A stretch of 64,000 bases of DNA. It comes from CBDFNC01 sp965249895. GTDB taxonomy: Bacteria; Pseudomonadota; Gammaproteobacteria; Enterobacterales; CBDFNC01. The stretch's first letter is position 1; every line of letters starts with the position of its first letter. A program made the translations under genes and the position numbers. The notes below the pieces were generated by a model. The model searched no databases and was not told where the DNA came from. It saw only the letters and a program-made list of their open reading frames with translations. The stretch is taken from contig CBDFNC010000005.1 in the NCBI GenBank assembly GCA_965249895.1, forward strand, positions 1,488,001-1,552,000, in the 5' to 3' direction. Shown here in pieces: positions 42,252 to 51,217 of the stretch.

Positions 42252-44051
42252 ATGCTTAAAACTATATTACTCCCCTCTATTTTCGTTCTGTTAGGATATG
42301 GATTTTGGTTAAGCCCCGACTTTAAAATTACCTGCTCCGGCATCGCCATTTTCTTATTTGGTATGTTATCGCTGGAAGCAGGCTTCAAGCGATTTAGTGG
42401 TGGCACGCTGGAAAAGGTACTCTCTTTTAGCACTGACAAGGTTTGGAAAAGTGTCGGCTTTGGTATGCTAACCACGACGCTTATGCAATCCAGCACTCTC
42501 GTTTCTCTGATCACGATTTCCTTTTTATCCGCTGGCCTTATCCAGCTAGTGCAAGGGATAGGGATTATATTCGGCGCGAATATTGGCACCACCACGGGCG
42601 CCTGGTTAGTGGCGGCTTATGGACTTAAGGTGAATATTTCCGCCTATGCCATGCCACTGCTTACATTTGCAATGATCTTAGTCCTCCAGCGCGGTAAGTC
42701 ACTCAAAGGGCTGGGCTATATTCTCGCGGGTATCGGCTTTCTGTTTTTGGGAATCCACTACGTCAAGGAAGGGTTTGAAGCATTTCGCGGTAGTGTGGAC
42801 CTGGCAGATTACAGTATGCACGGCATCAGGGGCCTGCTGATATTTACCCTGATTGGTATCTTGATTACGGTGATCACTCAGTCCAGCCACGCCACCCTGC
42901 TGTTGATCATCACAGCTCTCGCCACCCAGCAACTATCCTATGAAAATGCGCTGGCTCTGGCAATCGGCGCGAATATAGGCACGACTATTACAGCCGTATT
43001 TGGCGCCATGGGCTCGAACATAAACGGGAAAAGGCTAGCCGGCGCCCATGTTATCTTTAATTTAACCACGGGCGCCCTGGCCATCATTTTTATTCAACCG
43101 CTAATGGCCAGTGTGGAGCAGATATCGACTTACCTGGGGATCGCGCCAGACAACTACAGTTTAAAGCTATGCCTGTTTCACACCCTGTTTAATCTGATGG
43201 GCGTGATAATTATGCTTCCCTTTATTCACACATTAACCCGAATACTGACGGAAAATGTCAATCCGAGAAATACGGAGCCTGTACGGGAAAGTCAGCTCAA
43301 CGAGTCAGTGCTTGCCTACCCGGACGCCGCATTGCAGGCATTTAAAAATGAAGTTAACCACTTTTACAATGACTGCTGTACAGTCATAAGTCAGGGGTTA
43401 TTTATCCCTCACTTAAATAATCTAAAGGCAGTTTTGCCCAAACAACCGGATGACGTCGACGCCTTATATCAGGCACAGATCCGCGATCAATTTAATAGTC
43501 TGATCCGCTTTTCCGCCGAAGCACAAGGACAAATGAACCCGGGCCAGAGCGAAGTACTGTTTTCCTTAAAACTTGCCAGCAGGGAAATGCTTAACTCGGT
43601 AAAAGCAGCCAAACATCTACAAAAAAACATGCTCAAACACCTGGACTCACCTAACCCCTATGTAAAAGGTCTGTATCGGGAAATCCTAACCCGTCTGGAA
43701 AACCTACTCACTAAACTCGATGAAATTGAACAGCTCGAAGATGAAGAGGAATTATTACACCAGCTCAGTAAATTGAAGCTAAACCAGGGAAAAGAAGACC
43801 TATTAACTAACGGCACATTAGATACCTTGATCCGAAAACAAAAAATTCCCGGTTCGTTATCTACTTCCTTGCTAAATGACAGCTATTATGCAAGTAATAT
43901 CGCTCACCACTTAACCCAAGTGGCCGAGGTCTTATTTACTACAAACAGGCGCTTACACAGTGAATTGAGTTTGGACCAAAATGATATTAACGAGATCCTT
44001 GAGCAAGGAAAAATGGAGATAGCCCATCATGAAAAGGAACAAGCTGGATAA
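42252..44051 (+). CDS. Na+/phosphate cotransporter family protein with PhoU-like domain
   Basis: A 599-residue protein. The N-terminal half (about 1-330) has eight or more helices with two inverted Na/Pi repeats, including the paired QSS motifs MQSSTLVSLITI and TQSSHATLLLII and the paired FGANIGTTTGAWLV and IGANIGTTITAVFG. The C-terminal half (about 345-599) is hydrophilic, helical and PhoU-like (FKNEVNHFYNDCCTVIS, SREMLNSVKAAKHLQKNML). The family (NptA/YjbB) transports phosphate, often outward. A ribosome site AAGAAGG precedes the ATG. A small coiled-coil gene overlaps its last 23 bases. Confidence 0.9.
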   Translation: MLKTILLPSIFVLLGYGFWLSPDFKITCSGIAIFLFGMLSLEAGFKRFSGGTLEKVLSFSTDKVWKSVGFGMLTTTLMQSSTLVSLITISFLSAGLIQLVQGIGIIFGANIGTTTGAWLVAAYGLKVNISAYAMPLLTFAMILVLQRGKSLKGLGYILAGIGFLFLGIHYVKEGFEAFRGSVDLADYSMHGIRGLLIFTLIGILITVITQSSHATLLLIITALATQQLSYENALALAIGANIGTTITAVFGAMGSNINGKRLAGAHVIFNLTTGALAIIFIQPLMASVEQISTYLGIAPDNYSLKLCLFHTLFNLMGVIIMLPFIHTLTRILTENVNPRNTEPVRESQLNESVLAYPDAALQAFKNEVNHFYNDCCTVISQGLFIPHLNNLKAVLPKQPDDVDALYQAQIRDQFNSLIRFSAEAQGQMNPGQSEVLFSLKLASREMLNSVKAAKHLQKNMLKHLDSPNPYVKGLYREILTRLENLLTKLDEIEQLEDEEELLHQLSKLKLNQGKEDLLTNGTLDTLIRKQKIPGSLSTSLLNDSYYASNIAHHLTQVAEVLFTTNRRLHSELSLDQNDINEILEQGKMEIAHHEKEQAG

Positions 44052-44289
44052 ACTGTTGGGCAAGCTCAAAGCATTTTTTAGCGCTGAATTCCGGGATCAA
44101 GTAGCGCAAAAAGATGAGCTCAAGAAGATCATTGAAAAGCTAAAAAAACGGGGAAAAAAAGTTCAACTTGCCCTGGAGCAAGAAACAGAACCGGATAACA
44201 TCAAACTTTACCAGGAAGATCTCGACATTATCAAAATACAGCGGGTAAAAGCGCAAAAACTATTAAAGTCACTGATCCAACAACAATAA
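44029..44289 (+). CDS. Small coiled-coil protein overlapping the Na/Pi gene
   Basis: An 86-residue, lysine- and glutamate-rich protein starting MKRNKLDKLLGKLKAFFSAEF. It is almost entirely helical (DELKKIIEKLKKRGKKVQLALEQ, then IKLYQEDLDIIKIQRVKAQKLLKSLI). No family is recognised. The ATG lies inside the end of the transporter gene in another frame, with GGAGA upstream, so the two are translationally coupled and probably work together. There is no membrane segment or signal peptide. Confidence 0.7.
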   Translation: MKRNKLDKLLGKLKAFFSAEFRDQVAQKDELKKIIEKLKKRGKKVQLALEQETEPDNIKLYQEDLDIIKIQRVKAQKLLKSLIQQQ

Positions 44290-44332
44290 CGCTGCGCTCA
44301 GATAAGACTAGGCAAATGCGCCTTATCTTCTG

Positions 44333-45688
44333 TTAGCACCCGGGGGCCAATAATCCGGGTAGCGATAACACACCTTCTTTAATTTCATCCAGGGTATAAG
44401 CTGAACTGGGTGAAGCTATTGGCAAATCACCTTGGCCCCTTGCCGAATTTTGTAACTTTGATTTGACTTGTGCGGGCGTAAGCCCGGGGCAGTTTTGGTA
44501 AAGCAGAGCCAGCGCCCCTGCAACATAAGGCGACGCTATACTAGTCCCCTCCTTGCGTATGGTTCCACCACCAAGATTAAGAGACAAAATACCACTGGAG
44601 CGAATAAAGCAGCCACGATTGATATCTTCTTTCTGCTCCCCTGGTGCGGATATGGTGACGCCAGGACCATAGGTAGAAAAATGCGATCTTGTATCGGCAC
44701 CGATCACCCCTTGATATCCGCGGCATTTATTGTTGCCATCTATAGCCGTTGTCGCTCCGACGGCCAGGGTTTCCGGGTAAGCAGCTGGGATCTGTTCACT
44801 GACAGTAACTGAGGCATCATTACCCGCCGCCACTACTACGCTCACATTTTCCTGATACAGTAGTTTAAAGTACGTGTGCAGGGCCGGGTTGTCCCCTACA
44901 TCACCCGGACGTCCCAGACTGAGATTTACTATTTTAATATCGGGAATTTCATTATCAATATCGCTAGCTTTATCGGCTGCTATCCAGTCTAATATCCATT
45001 GTAACCCATCCATCAATTGTGAATCACTTCCCGACCCAGTATGGTCAAGCATGCGAACGGCAAACAGAGTCGCATCTGGCGCCACACCTACTATGTCAAT
45101 CTCATTGTTTAATGCAGAACTAATACCTGCGACATGAGTGCCATGACCATGTTGATCTCCGCAATTACCACCAAAGGCGTCAAAGCAAGCCAGATACACA
45201 TTATCTTTTAAATCCAAGTGGGAAAAGTCCAATCCGGTATCACCAATGACGATCCCCACGCCAGCTCCGGTTGCCCCAGGCTCCGCTTCAGGTACAGGCT
45301 CAAGCGGCCAGCCAATATTAGTAAGACCAGAAGGAGTAACTTGCCCGGAAGTGCCGCCAGGTTTTTTATTACCATTGCCCCCTTTCCCCGCAGGTTTGCT
45401 GACGGTTATCTCGCGATCCGGCAATACTTCCCGAATACCTGGATTTGCCAATAACGCCAGCCATTGCTTTGCATTTGCTATGACCCTAGCTCCTGCATTG
45501 ACCCTTGGGAAGTGCTTACCACCCGGCACCAATGCCTTTTGCTGGCCTTTATTCAGATTTTTATCGAAGATTAATATTGCCTTACAAGGGAACATTCCCG
45601 TATTACATTCGGGTAAGCCTTTGGCAAGTAAAGATGATGAGAACAACAAACTGATTAGCAAAAGAGGTCCAGCCCAACAACATTTCAT
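44333..45688 (-). CDS. Secreted subtilisin-like serine protease (S8)
   Basis: A 451-residue exported protease. The signal peptide MKCCWAGPLLLISLLFSSSLLAKG is followed by a short propeptide-like region (about 30-95) and a Gly/Pro/Lys linker. The catalytic domain has the triad aspartate in GIVIGDTGLDFSHLDL, the histidine in DQHGHGTHVAGISS, the oxyanion asparagine in VVVAAGNDASV and the serine in GTSIASPYVAGALALLY. The ATG at 45688 has GAGG eight bases upstream. Paired cysteines suggest disulfides. It probably degrades extracellular protein. It converges on the small coiled-coil gene, with a short hairpin between them. Confidence 0.9.
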   Translation of the reverse strand: MKCCWAGPLLLISLLFSSSLLAKGLPECNTGMFPCKAILIFDKNLNKGQQKALVPGGKHFPRVNAGARVIANAKQWLALLANPGIREVLPDREITVSKPAGKGGNGNKKPGGTSGQVTPSGLTNIGWPLEPVPEAEPGATGAGVGIVIGDTGLDFSHLDLKDNVYLACFDAFGGNCGDQHGHGTHVAGISSALNNEIDIVGVAPDATLFAVRMLDHTGSGSDSQLMDGLQWILDWIAADKASDIDNEIPDIKIVNLSLGRPGDVGDNPALHTYFKLLYQENVSVVVAAGNDASVTVSEQIPAAYPETLAVGATTAIDGNNKCRGYQGVIGADTRSHFSTYGPGVTISAPGEQKEDINRGCFIRSSGILSLNLGGGTIRKEGTSIASPYVAGALALLYQNCPGLTPAQVKSKLQNSARGQGDLPIASPSSAYTLDEIKEGVLSLPGLLAPGC

Positions 45689-45838
45689 AAATTTTTCCTC
45701 AATTATTCCCTTAAAGTTAGTCCATCTACCTCTTGCTGTTAGCATGGATACAGCTAAGTCATAAATATTGCACCTTAAAGTTTTTCCGACTGAGGCCGAT
45801 ATCTGTCTTTTCGCTTAACCTACTTAAGTTCTGTTTTG

Positions 45839-46222
45839 TTAGTTGGTTCGGGACTGCTTCCAGCTCCAGAAAGCTGCCCCCATCAACATCATCAAGCCGG
45901 CATTTCCCGCCAGTACATGATAAAAGACATACATGCTGAAGAGCACTAATAAGGTCCCTAACCCAGCCAGGATTAATGCTTGAACTTGCCTCGTTTTCTT
46001 AGAATTGATAAAAATAAACAGCAAGGCAAGTAAACTGAATATGCTAATCGCCGCAGCCTGGTAAGTCTCATTTATGACCAGGGATATCCCAACAAGAGAT
46101 AATAAAAATACGATAACAAACAGACAATGACAGGCGATAAAAGCGAGTAGTGCCGCGACGCCAGGCAACCAGCTTAAATGCCCGACTCCATTATGTTTTT
46201 CGGCTGAAGAAGATTGAGTCAT
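45839..46222 (-). CDS. Small four-helix membrane protein, possibly MerC-like
   Basis: A 127-residue inner-membrane protein with helices at about 20-48 (LPGVAALLAFIACHCLFVIVFLLSLVGIS), 52-70, 80-100 and 105-120. The CHC pair in the first helix and the overall size recall MerC-type small transporters, but the match is weak and the usual second cysteine pair is not evident. It stands alone between the protease gene and a divergent small gene. The function is unknown. Confidence 0.5.
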   Translation of the reverse strand: MTQSSSAEKHNGVGHLSWLPGVAALLAFIACHCLFVIVFLLSLVGISLVINETYQAAAISIFSLLALLFIFINSKKTRQVQALILAGLGTLLVLFSMYVFYHVLAGNAGLMMLMGAAFWSWKQSRTN

Positions 46223-46266
46223 TTTTTACCTCATTTGCTTGGAGTTCACACTTTTCACTATAGCCA

Positions 46267-46284
46267 GCTAAGCCAGCTGCTGGC
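46267..46284. repeat. Short inverted repeat between divergent genes
   Basis: AAGCCAGC and GCTGGCTT flank a single T, forming an odd palindrome preceded by a partial direct repeat (AGCCAGCTAAGCCAGCT). It lies between two divergently transcribed small genes and may be an operator. Confidence 0.3.
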
Positions 46285-46428
46285 TTACCGGAGCTAAACT
46301 TCTTGTTTATCAGCCCTCTCTGCCCGGCACTAAAGCCGCTATACTTGATGAGCTAAATGAATAACCTCTGATCACAGATCAAAAATTCGACTTGGCCTCT
46401 ATACCAACAAGCAAAAAGGTTTGTCGTT

Positions 46429-46623
46429 ATGCCACGTTATTACATTGATTGTCGCGATTACCCGGGTGATGTGAAGTGCTCGCTTGCCCTGGCGGCAGAT
46501 TTGAAAGAGGAACTGCTAAAGGCAGTCATAGAGCACGGTGCCAAAGTACATGGGTACGAGGATACGCCTGAATTTAGGGCAAAGATCACAGCAGAGTTTA
46601 AGCAAGGAACACCACCACTATAG
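46429..46623 (+). CDS. DUF1059-like small protein
   Basis: A 64-residue protein, MPRYYIDCRDYPGDVKCSLALAADLKEELLKAVIEHGAKVHG (key pieces IDCRDYP, then AVIEHGAKVHGYEDTPEF). The C-R-D start and the EHGxxVHG helix are the pattern of the DUF1059 family of small archaeal and bacterial proteins. Its biochemical role is not known. AAAAGG lies upstream of the ATG. It is not clearly in an operon; rlmJ begins 130 bp downstream. Confidence 0.7.
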   Translation: MPRYYIDCRDYPGDVKCSLALAADLKEELLKAVIEHGAKVHGYEDTPEFRAKITAEFKQGTPPL

Positions 46624-46753
46624 TAGACCCAAGCGGCGACTTCTTTAAAAGGAGCCGCCTCCTTGTGATGCGCTGCCTAGCCAGACAAGGCACCTGTGTT
46701 TTCATCTGCGGCTTTTTGTTACACTGCCGCTTTTTCGCCACGAGATCCCCCAC

Positions 46754-47602
46754 ATGCTCAGCTACCGCCACGCGTTTCATGCTGGAAATCACGCCGACGT
46801 GTTAAAACACGCAACCCTGGCCTTGCTTATCCAATACCTGAAAAAAAAGGACAAACCTTTTTCCTATCTGGATACCCATTCAGGAGCTGGCATCTATGAC
46901 TTGACCGGGGACTGGGCGCAAAAGCGCGCCGAATATAAAGACGGGATCGCCCGACTCTGGCAACAAAAAGCACAGTTCCCTGAATTGAGCGATTATTTCT
47001 CAACCATTTCTGCTTTAAACCAAGGAGATGAACTTAAGTTATACCCTGGCTCTCCCAAGGTGGCCTCTGCACTTACACGAGACAATGACACGCTGGAATT
47101 GATAGAGTTACACAGCCAGGAAATCGGATTTCTAAAGCAGAATATGGGGCGCTCAAATCATATTGCCATGCACCATAGAGATGGCTTCGAGGGCTTGGTC
47201 GCCATGACCCCACCGAAAATCAAACGTGGCATGGTGCTGATCGATCCGCCTTACGAAATTAAGGAAGACTACCAAAAAGTCGTAAAAACCGTGGTAAAGG
47301 CCCATAACAAGTGGAATAACGGTATTTATGCGATTTGGTACCCTATTCTGGCCGACAAGATTAACCGCTCGAAGAAAATGCTGGATGCCTTTGCTGCCTC
47401 CGGCATCCGCCGGACCCTGGTTGCGGAGCTTTGGGCAGAACAAGCCGCAGAGGATTGGGGGATGCACGGCAGTGGTATGCTAATCGTTAATCCGCCCTGG
47501 CAGCTGGATGAACAACTGGAGGCGTTATGCCCTCGTTTAGCCAAGGAATTGTCCCAGGGGAAAGGCTCAGGTAGCAGAGTTGAATGGTTGGTGGGTGAAT
47601 AA
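46754..47602 (+). CDS. rlmJ: 23S rRNA (adenine-2030 N6)-methyltransferase RlmJ
   Basis: A 282-residue SAM-dependent enzyme. It starts MLSYRHAFHAGNHADVLKH, the RlmJ hallmark. The cofactor segment is SYLDTHSGAGIYDL, the catalytic motif IV is MVLIDPPYEIKEDY (DPPY, N6-adenine methyltransferase type), and the end GSGMLIVNPPWQLDEQL is conserved. The length equals E. coli RlmJ. It converges on the SWIM/SNF2 helicase gene with a perfect hairpin in between. Confidence 0.95.
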   Translation: MLSYRHAFHAGNHADVLKHATLALLIQYLKKKDKPFSYLDTHSGAGIYDLTGDWAQKRAEYKDGIARLWQQKAQFPELSDYFSTISALNQGDELKLYPGSPKVASALTRDNDTLELIELHSQEIGFLKQNMGRSNHIAMHHRDGFEGLVAMTPPKIKRGMVLIDPPYEIKEDYQKVVKTVVKAHNKWNNGIYAIWYPILADKINRSKKMLDAFAASGIRRTLVAELWAEQAAEDWGMHGSGMLIVNPPWQLDEQLEALCPRLAKELSQGKGSGSRVEWLVGE

Positions 47603-47669
47603 GAGGCGGAGATATTTGAGTGCATCTCTGTGAATAAATAAAATGATGCCTCAATTTCATGCCACCCAA

Positions 47670-47693
47670 ACCGCCACCTCCCTAGGTGGCGGT
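47670..47693. terminator. Hairpin between convergent rlmJ and helicase genes
   Basis: ACCGCCACCT (47670-47679) and AGGTGGCGGT (47684-47693) form a perfect 10-bp stem with a 4-nt loop. The T-run is short, so termination strength is uncertain. Confidence 0.6.
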
Positions 47694-47700
47694 AATAGGA

Positions 47701-50670
47701 TTAACGGATCAACCTCTGTAAATCATCGATAGCTTGTTGTAATAAGGGCGTAGGGATAGTCGCGGCAAACCGTAAGCTAAGGATCCTAGTTATCTCCATC
47801 GCCTGCTCCTGGCTCACTAGCTGTTTCGCTAACCCCTGACTATAGATCCAGACGGTGGCCTCTTCAGCGGATATCTGTTGCGTCAACTCAGCCTTACCGG
47901 TTAACCATGCGATGGCAGATGCGCAGAGCAGTTCGATCACCCCCTCGAACAGCTCTTGCTCCAGCAATACTTTGGCGGCGCTAAGCTGCTTTTCCGCCTT
48001 GTTAAACCATATATTTTCAGCTTTTACCTGACTCAGCGGCTGAGCATCGGCGATAGGAGATGACTCGCCCAGGCGTTGTAGCATCTTCTGGGTTTTAAGG
48101 TCGATAAGCGCCACCGGTACGGGGGCATTTAACGCCTCGACAAAGCTTTCTGCCTGCGAGTCTACTGCGTCCAGAATAACCAGCAAACCACCCGCTTTGG
48201 CCAGGATCTGCGTAATACGTTGGCCAAACTGCAGCTGTAGGCTTTCTACAGTCCCGTTGATCTCTTCATCACCTTGTTTGCTGACGACACTTGGTTCGGC
48301 CAGCAGAATTTCCGTTAACGGCGCAGGCTCATCAATAGAAGCACCTAAGCTAATTTTTTCATCTTCAAGCTGGTTTAACTCGTTGATCACTGTGGTGACA
48401 GATTGCTTGGAAAGCCCAACCACATCCTCTGTCGCGCCTTCGGCAACGACATTATCAAATAGCAGCTGTTTATTTTTGACCAACTGTAATACCCGCTCTT
48501 CATAGGAATCAGCCGCCACCATCAGGATGATTTGCACGCTTCGACTTTGCCCTAATCTATGTACCCTGGCATTGCGCTGCTCTAGCACGGCAGGGTTCCA
48601 GGGAACGTCCATATTGATCACCACGGATCCGGCTTGCAGATTTAACCCTGAGCCACCCGCATCTGTGGAGATAAAAATACAAGTGGCGTCATCGTGCTGG
48701 AACTGCTCCATCAGTTCGCCCCGCTTGTGGGTGGGAACCTGGCCGTTGAGATGCACGTAACCCACAGCCATGGATTGCACCAGCTCCTCTATCATCATGG
48801 TCATGCCTTTCCACTGGGAGAAAATTACCAGCTTAAGGCCCCCTTCCAGGCAAAATTCCTGGATCAGATTTTTAAGCTCTTTGAGCTTAGGTGAGCCCTG
48901 CGTTTTTTTGTCCACCAGGCCGGCGGCATTACAGGCCATCCTGGCTTGCTGCAAGGCGGCCATTAACCGGTTGTGCTCAGATGGGGTGAGAGGCCGACGC
49001 TTGGCGATCTGCGCCAGCTGGAAAGCGCCGGATAAACCAGTGTCGTGCAGCTCCTGTTGTTTATTGCTCATGGGCACATCGATTTGTGTGACTATCTTAC
49101 CCGGCAACTGATCGCTGACGATACTGCGATTTCGCCTCAGCATCACAGGCTCTAGCCGCTGTCTTAACTCGGAAAGGTTGCGGTAACCCAGCACCTTGCC
49201 TTTTTCATCGCAAATATGGAACTCACTCATATAACGCCACAAGGGCCCTAACACTTTGGGATCGACGACCTGCATCAGGCTGTAAAGATCTTCCAGTCTA
49301 TTTTCCAGCGGGGTACCCGTTAACACAAACGCATAATCTGATCTGATCAGCTTCACGGCCGAAGCGATTTTAGTGCGCCAGTTTTTAATCCGTTGCGCTT
49401 CATCCAAAATAATCAGATCCGGATTAAGCTGCTCATTAATTATGCTTAGATCTCTTAGCAGCAATTCATAATTAAGCACAAAGAATGGCTTATCCTGACG
49501 GTATTGCGCCTGACGTTTTTCCGGCCCACCCTGGATGATCTGCGTTTGCTGGCCGGTAAATTTTTCTATCTCCCTTGCCCACTGATATTTCAACGAGGCG
49601 GGACAGATAATAAGGGTGCGTTTTACGCCCGAATTTTGCGCCAACCAAGTCGCTGCGGAAATGGCCTGCAGGGTTTTCCCCAGCCCCATATCGTCCGCCA
49701 GCAGAGCCCGGCCATTAGCTGCTAAAAACGCCACTCCGTCCTCCTGGTAGGGGTAAAGCTTAGCGTTTACCCCTGGCATCTGACCACCGGACAATTTTAT
49801 TTGCTGACGGATCTGCTGCGCTTTTAACTGGTGCTCCTGCTCTGTTATCTGGTGCTCCAGCCACAACCTGACATCTGTGCCTATGGCTATTTCATCGCTG
49901 CCGAAAACGTGATCCTGAAACGCGAAAAAGTCTGCCGGTAGACTTCCTTTAAACTCACCCTGGGCATCGAAATATTGATCGAGCAAGGTTTGTAATGCCG
50001 GGCTAAGGCTGGCGGTTCTCTGAACCTTAACCTTAGGGCCTTGCTGCCAGGACAGATAAACAAAAGGGGTTTGTGGGGTTTGTGGCTTTTGCGTCTTTAG
50101 GCTAGCGCTTTTACTGATCTGGTGTAAAGCTGCTTCGATATGCTTACAGGTTCCCAACTGGTTATTGGCGAGATCGGGGCAGTTGCAGTAATTGATCCTC
50201 TGATCCAGTGAGCGGATCTCCACCTGATAGCTGCGTTGCCAGTGGGTGGTGGAAACGATAGAGATCGCCTGCCAGGTTCCAAAAACCGGGTGACCGCTGA
50301 GGTGTTTTACCTGCACCTCGGTTTGACCTCGCTTGATCCTGTCTTTTATCGCATTATCCATGGCCGAACCATAGGTATCCTGGCTGCTGAGTTCATCGGT
50401 ATAAGCCAGCAGGGCGGCAACTGCATGTTTACACATTCCCCCTTTCTCACAATCGCAACCGACCACAAGCTTATCCTGAGGATTAAAACTAAGCTCCAAA
50501 TCATAAGGAAAATCAGCATCACTGCCTTCGACTTGAGCAAACAGGCTTTTATCTTGCTCGAAAACACTGATCACCCTGTCTTGCTTAAAATAAAGCAACC
50601 CCTGCTTGTAAATATGTTCGGGTGCGAGCTTGCTAAGCGCTTGCGTGTCGAATAGGTATAGGCTGGACAT
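47701..50670 (-). CDS. SNF2-family helicase with two SWIM zinc fingers
   Basis: A 989-residue DNA/RNA translocase. Two SWIM-type zinc fingers are present: CDCEKGGMCKH near 72-82 and CNCPDLANNQLGTCKH near 162-177. The SNF2 ATPase has Walker A DMGLGKT at 327-333, DEAQ at 423-426, VLTGTPLENRLEDLYSLM, and in the second lobe FISTDAGGSGLNLQ and ARVHRLGQSRSVQI. The last 110 residues are purely helical (AEKQLSAAKVLLEQELFEGV onward) and resemble a HEPN-type bundle without the usual RxxxxH. Homologues are found in many gammaproteobacteria, with no established role I can name. The start is the ATG at 50670. It stands alone. Confidence 0.88.
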   Translation of the reverse strand: MSSLYLFDTQALSKLAPEHIYKQGLLYFKQDRVISVFEQDKSLFAQVEGSDADFPYDLELSFNPQDKLVVGCDCEKGGMCKHAVAALLAYTDELSSQDTYGSAMDNAIKDRIKRGQTEVQVKHLSGHPVFGTWQAISIVSTTHWQRSYQVEIRSLDQRINYCNCPDLANNQLGTCKHIEAALHQISKSASLKTQKPQTPQTPFVYLSWQQGPKVKVQRTASLSPALQTLLDQYFDAQGEFKGSLPADFFAFQDHVFGSDEIAIGTDVRLWLEHQITEQEHQLKAQQIRQQIKLSGGQMPGVNAKLYPYQEDGVAFLAANGRALLADDMGLGKTLQAISAATWLAQNSGVKRTLIICPASLKYQWAREIEKFTGQQTQIIQGGPEKRQAQYRQDKPFFVLNYELLLRDLSIINEQLNPDLIILDEAQRIKNWRTKIASAVKLIRSDYAFVLTGTPLENRLEDLYSLMQVVDPKVLGPLWRYMSEFHICDEKGKVLGYRNLSELRQRLEPVMLRRNRSIVSDQLPGKIVTQIDVPMSNKQQELHDTGLSGAFQLAQIAKRRPLTPSEHNRLMAALQQARMACNAAGLVDKKTQGSPKLKELKNLIQEFCLEGGLKLVIFSQWKGMTMMIEELVQSMAVGYVHLNGQVPTHKRGELMEQFQHDDATCIFISTDAGGSGLNLQAGSVVINMDVPWNPAVLEQRNARVHRLGQSRSVQIILMVAADSYEERVLQLVKNKQLLFDNVVAEGATEDVVGLSKQSVTTVINELNQLEDEKISLGASIDEPAPLTEILLAEPSVVSKQGDEEINGTVESLQLQFGQRITQILAKAGGLLVILDAVDSQAESFVEALNAPVPVALIDLKTQKMLQRLGESSPIADAQPLSQVKAENIWFNKAEKQLSAAKVLLEQELFEGVIELLCASAIAWLTGKAELTQQISAEEATVWIYSQGLAKQLVSQEQAMEITRILSLRFAATIPTPLLQQAIDDLQRLIR

Positions 50671-50932
50671 AATGCTGCTGTGGTTAAAAATATGGTAGGC
50701 CGATTGTAAAAACAATACCTGCCAAAAGCCAGCTGGATAGTTTGATGGTTATTGCATTTATGACTTGAACCGAGACAGCTCAAACCTGGGTAACTGTTCC
50801 ACTAACAACTGAAAAGCCGGAGCCATCTCAGGGTGAAGGAGTGAAATTAAGCCTGCTCCCTCTTTGCATTAGTGCAACGTTATTCGCCGGTTTTGGCAAA
50901 AATCGCCAGACGGCTTTTACCAAATGAGCCGG

Positions 50933-51000
50933 TTTATAGGCAAAAAGGGTGAAACCTGTGCCAGCAAGGTTCGCCGAACAAGTTCAGCTCCTTCTATAAA
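50933..51000. repeat. Dispersed intergenic palindromic repeat, copy B
   Basis: A 68-bp element bounded by TTTATAG (50933-50939) and CTATAAA (50994-51000). It shares TTTATAGGCAAAAAGGG and AGGTTCGCCGAAC with copy A near 3535, at the same 34-nt offset, and a GCTCCT near its end, but lacks the second hairpin of copy A. It lies in the 547-bp gap between the helicase and fklB, where I see no small gene. Confidence 0.6.
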
Positions 51001-51143
51001 AGATCTCTGCGAAGCTGCGCTGTTTGAAATTCTCCTCGGCGGCATCTCTTACATCGATAATCACCAGAGTCGAGACTATAAATACCGGCAACAGTAAGCT
51101 CGCCGGCGAATAACAGCGGGAAAGTGAATATAAACAGGAATAC

Positions 51144-51174
51144 AAAAAATAAAACCCAGCTACAAAGCTGGGTT
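51144..51174 (-). terminator. fklB terminator
   Basis: AACCCAGCT (51153-51161) and AGCTGGGTT (51166-51174) form a 9-bp stem with an ACAA loop. The plus-strand A-rich tract on its left gives a T-rich tract after the stem on the minus strand. Confidence 0.85.
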
Positions 51175-51217
51175 CGCCATTATCGTGAGCCACCCATCGG
51201 CGGCTTTTACGAAGTAA

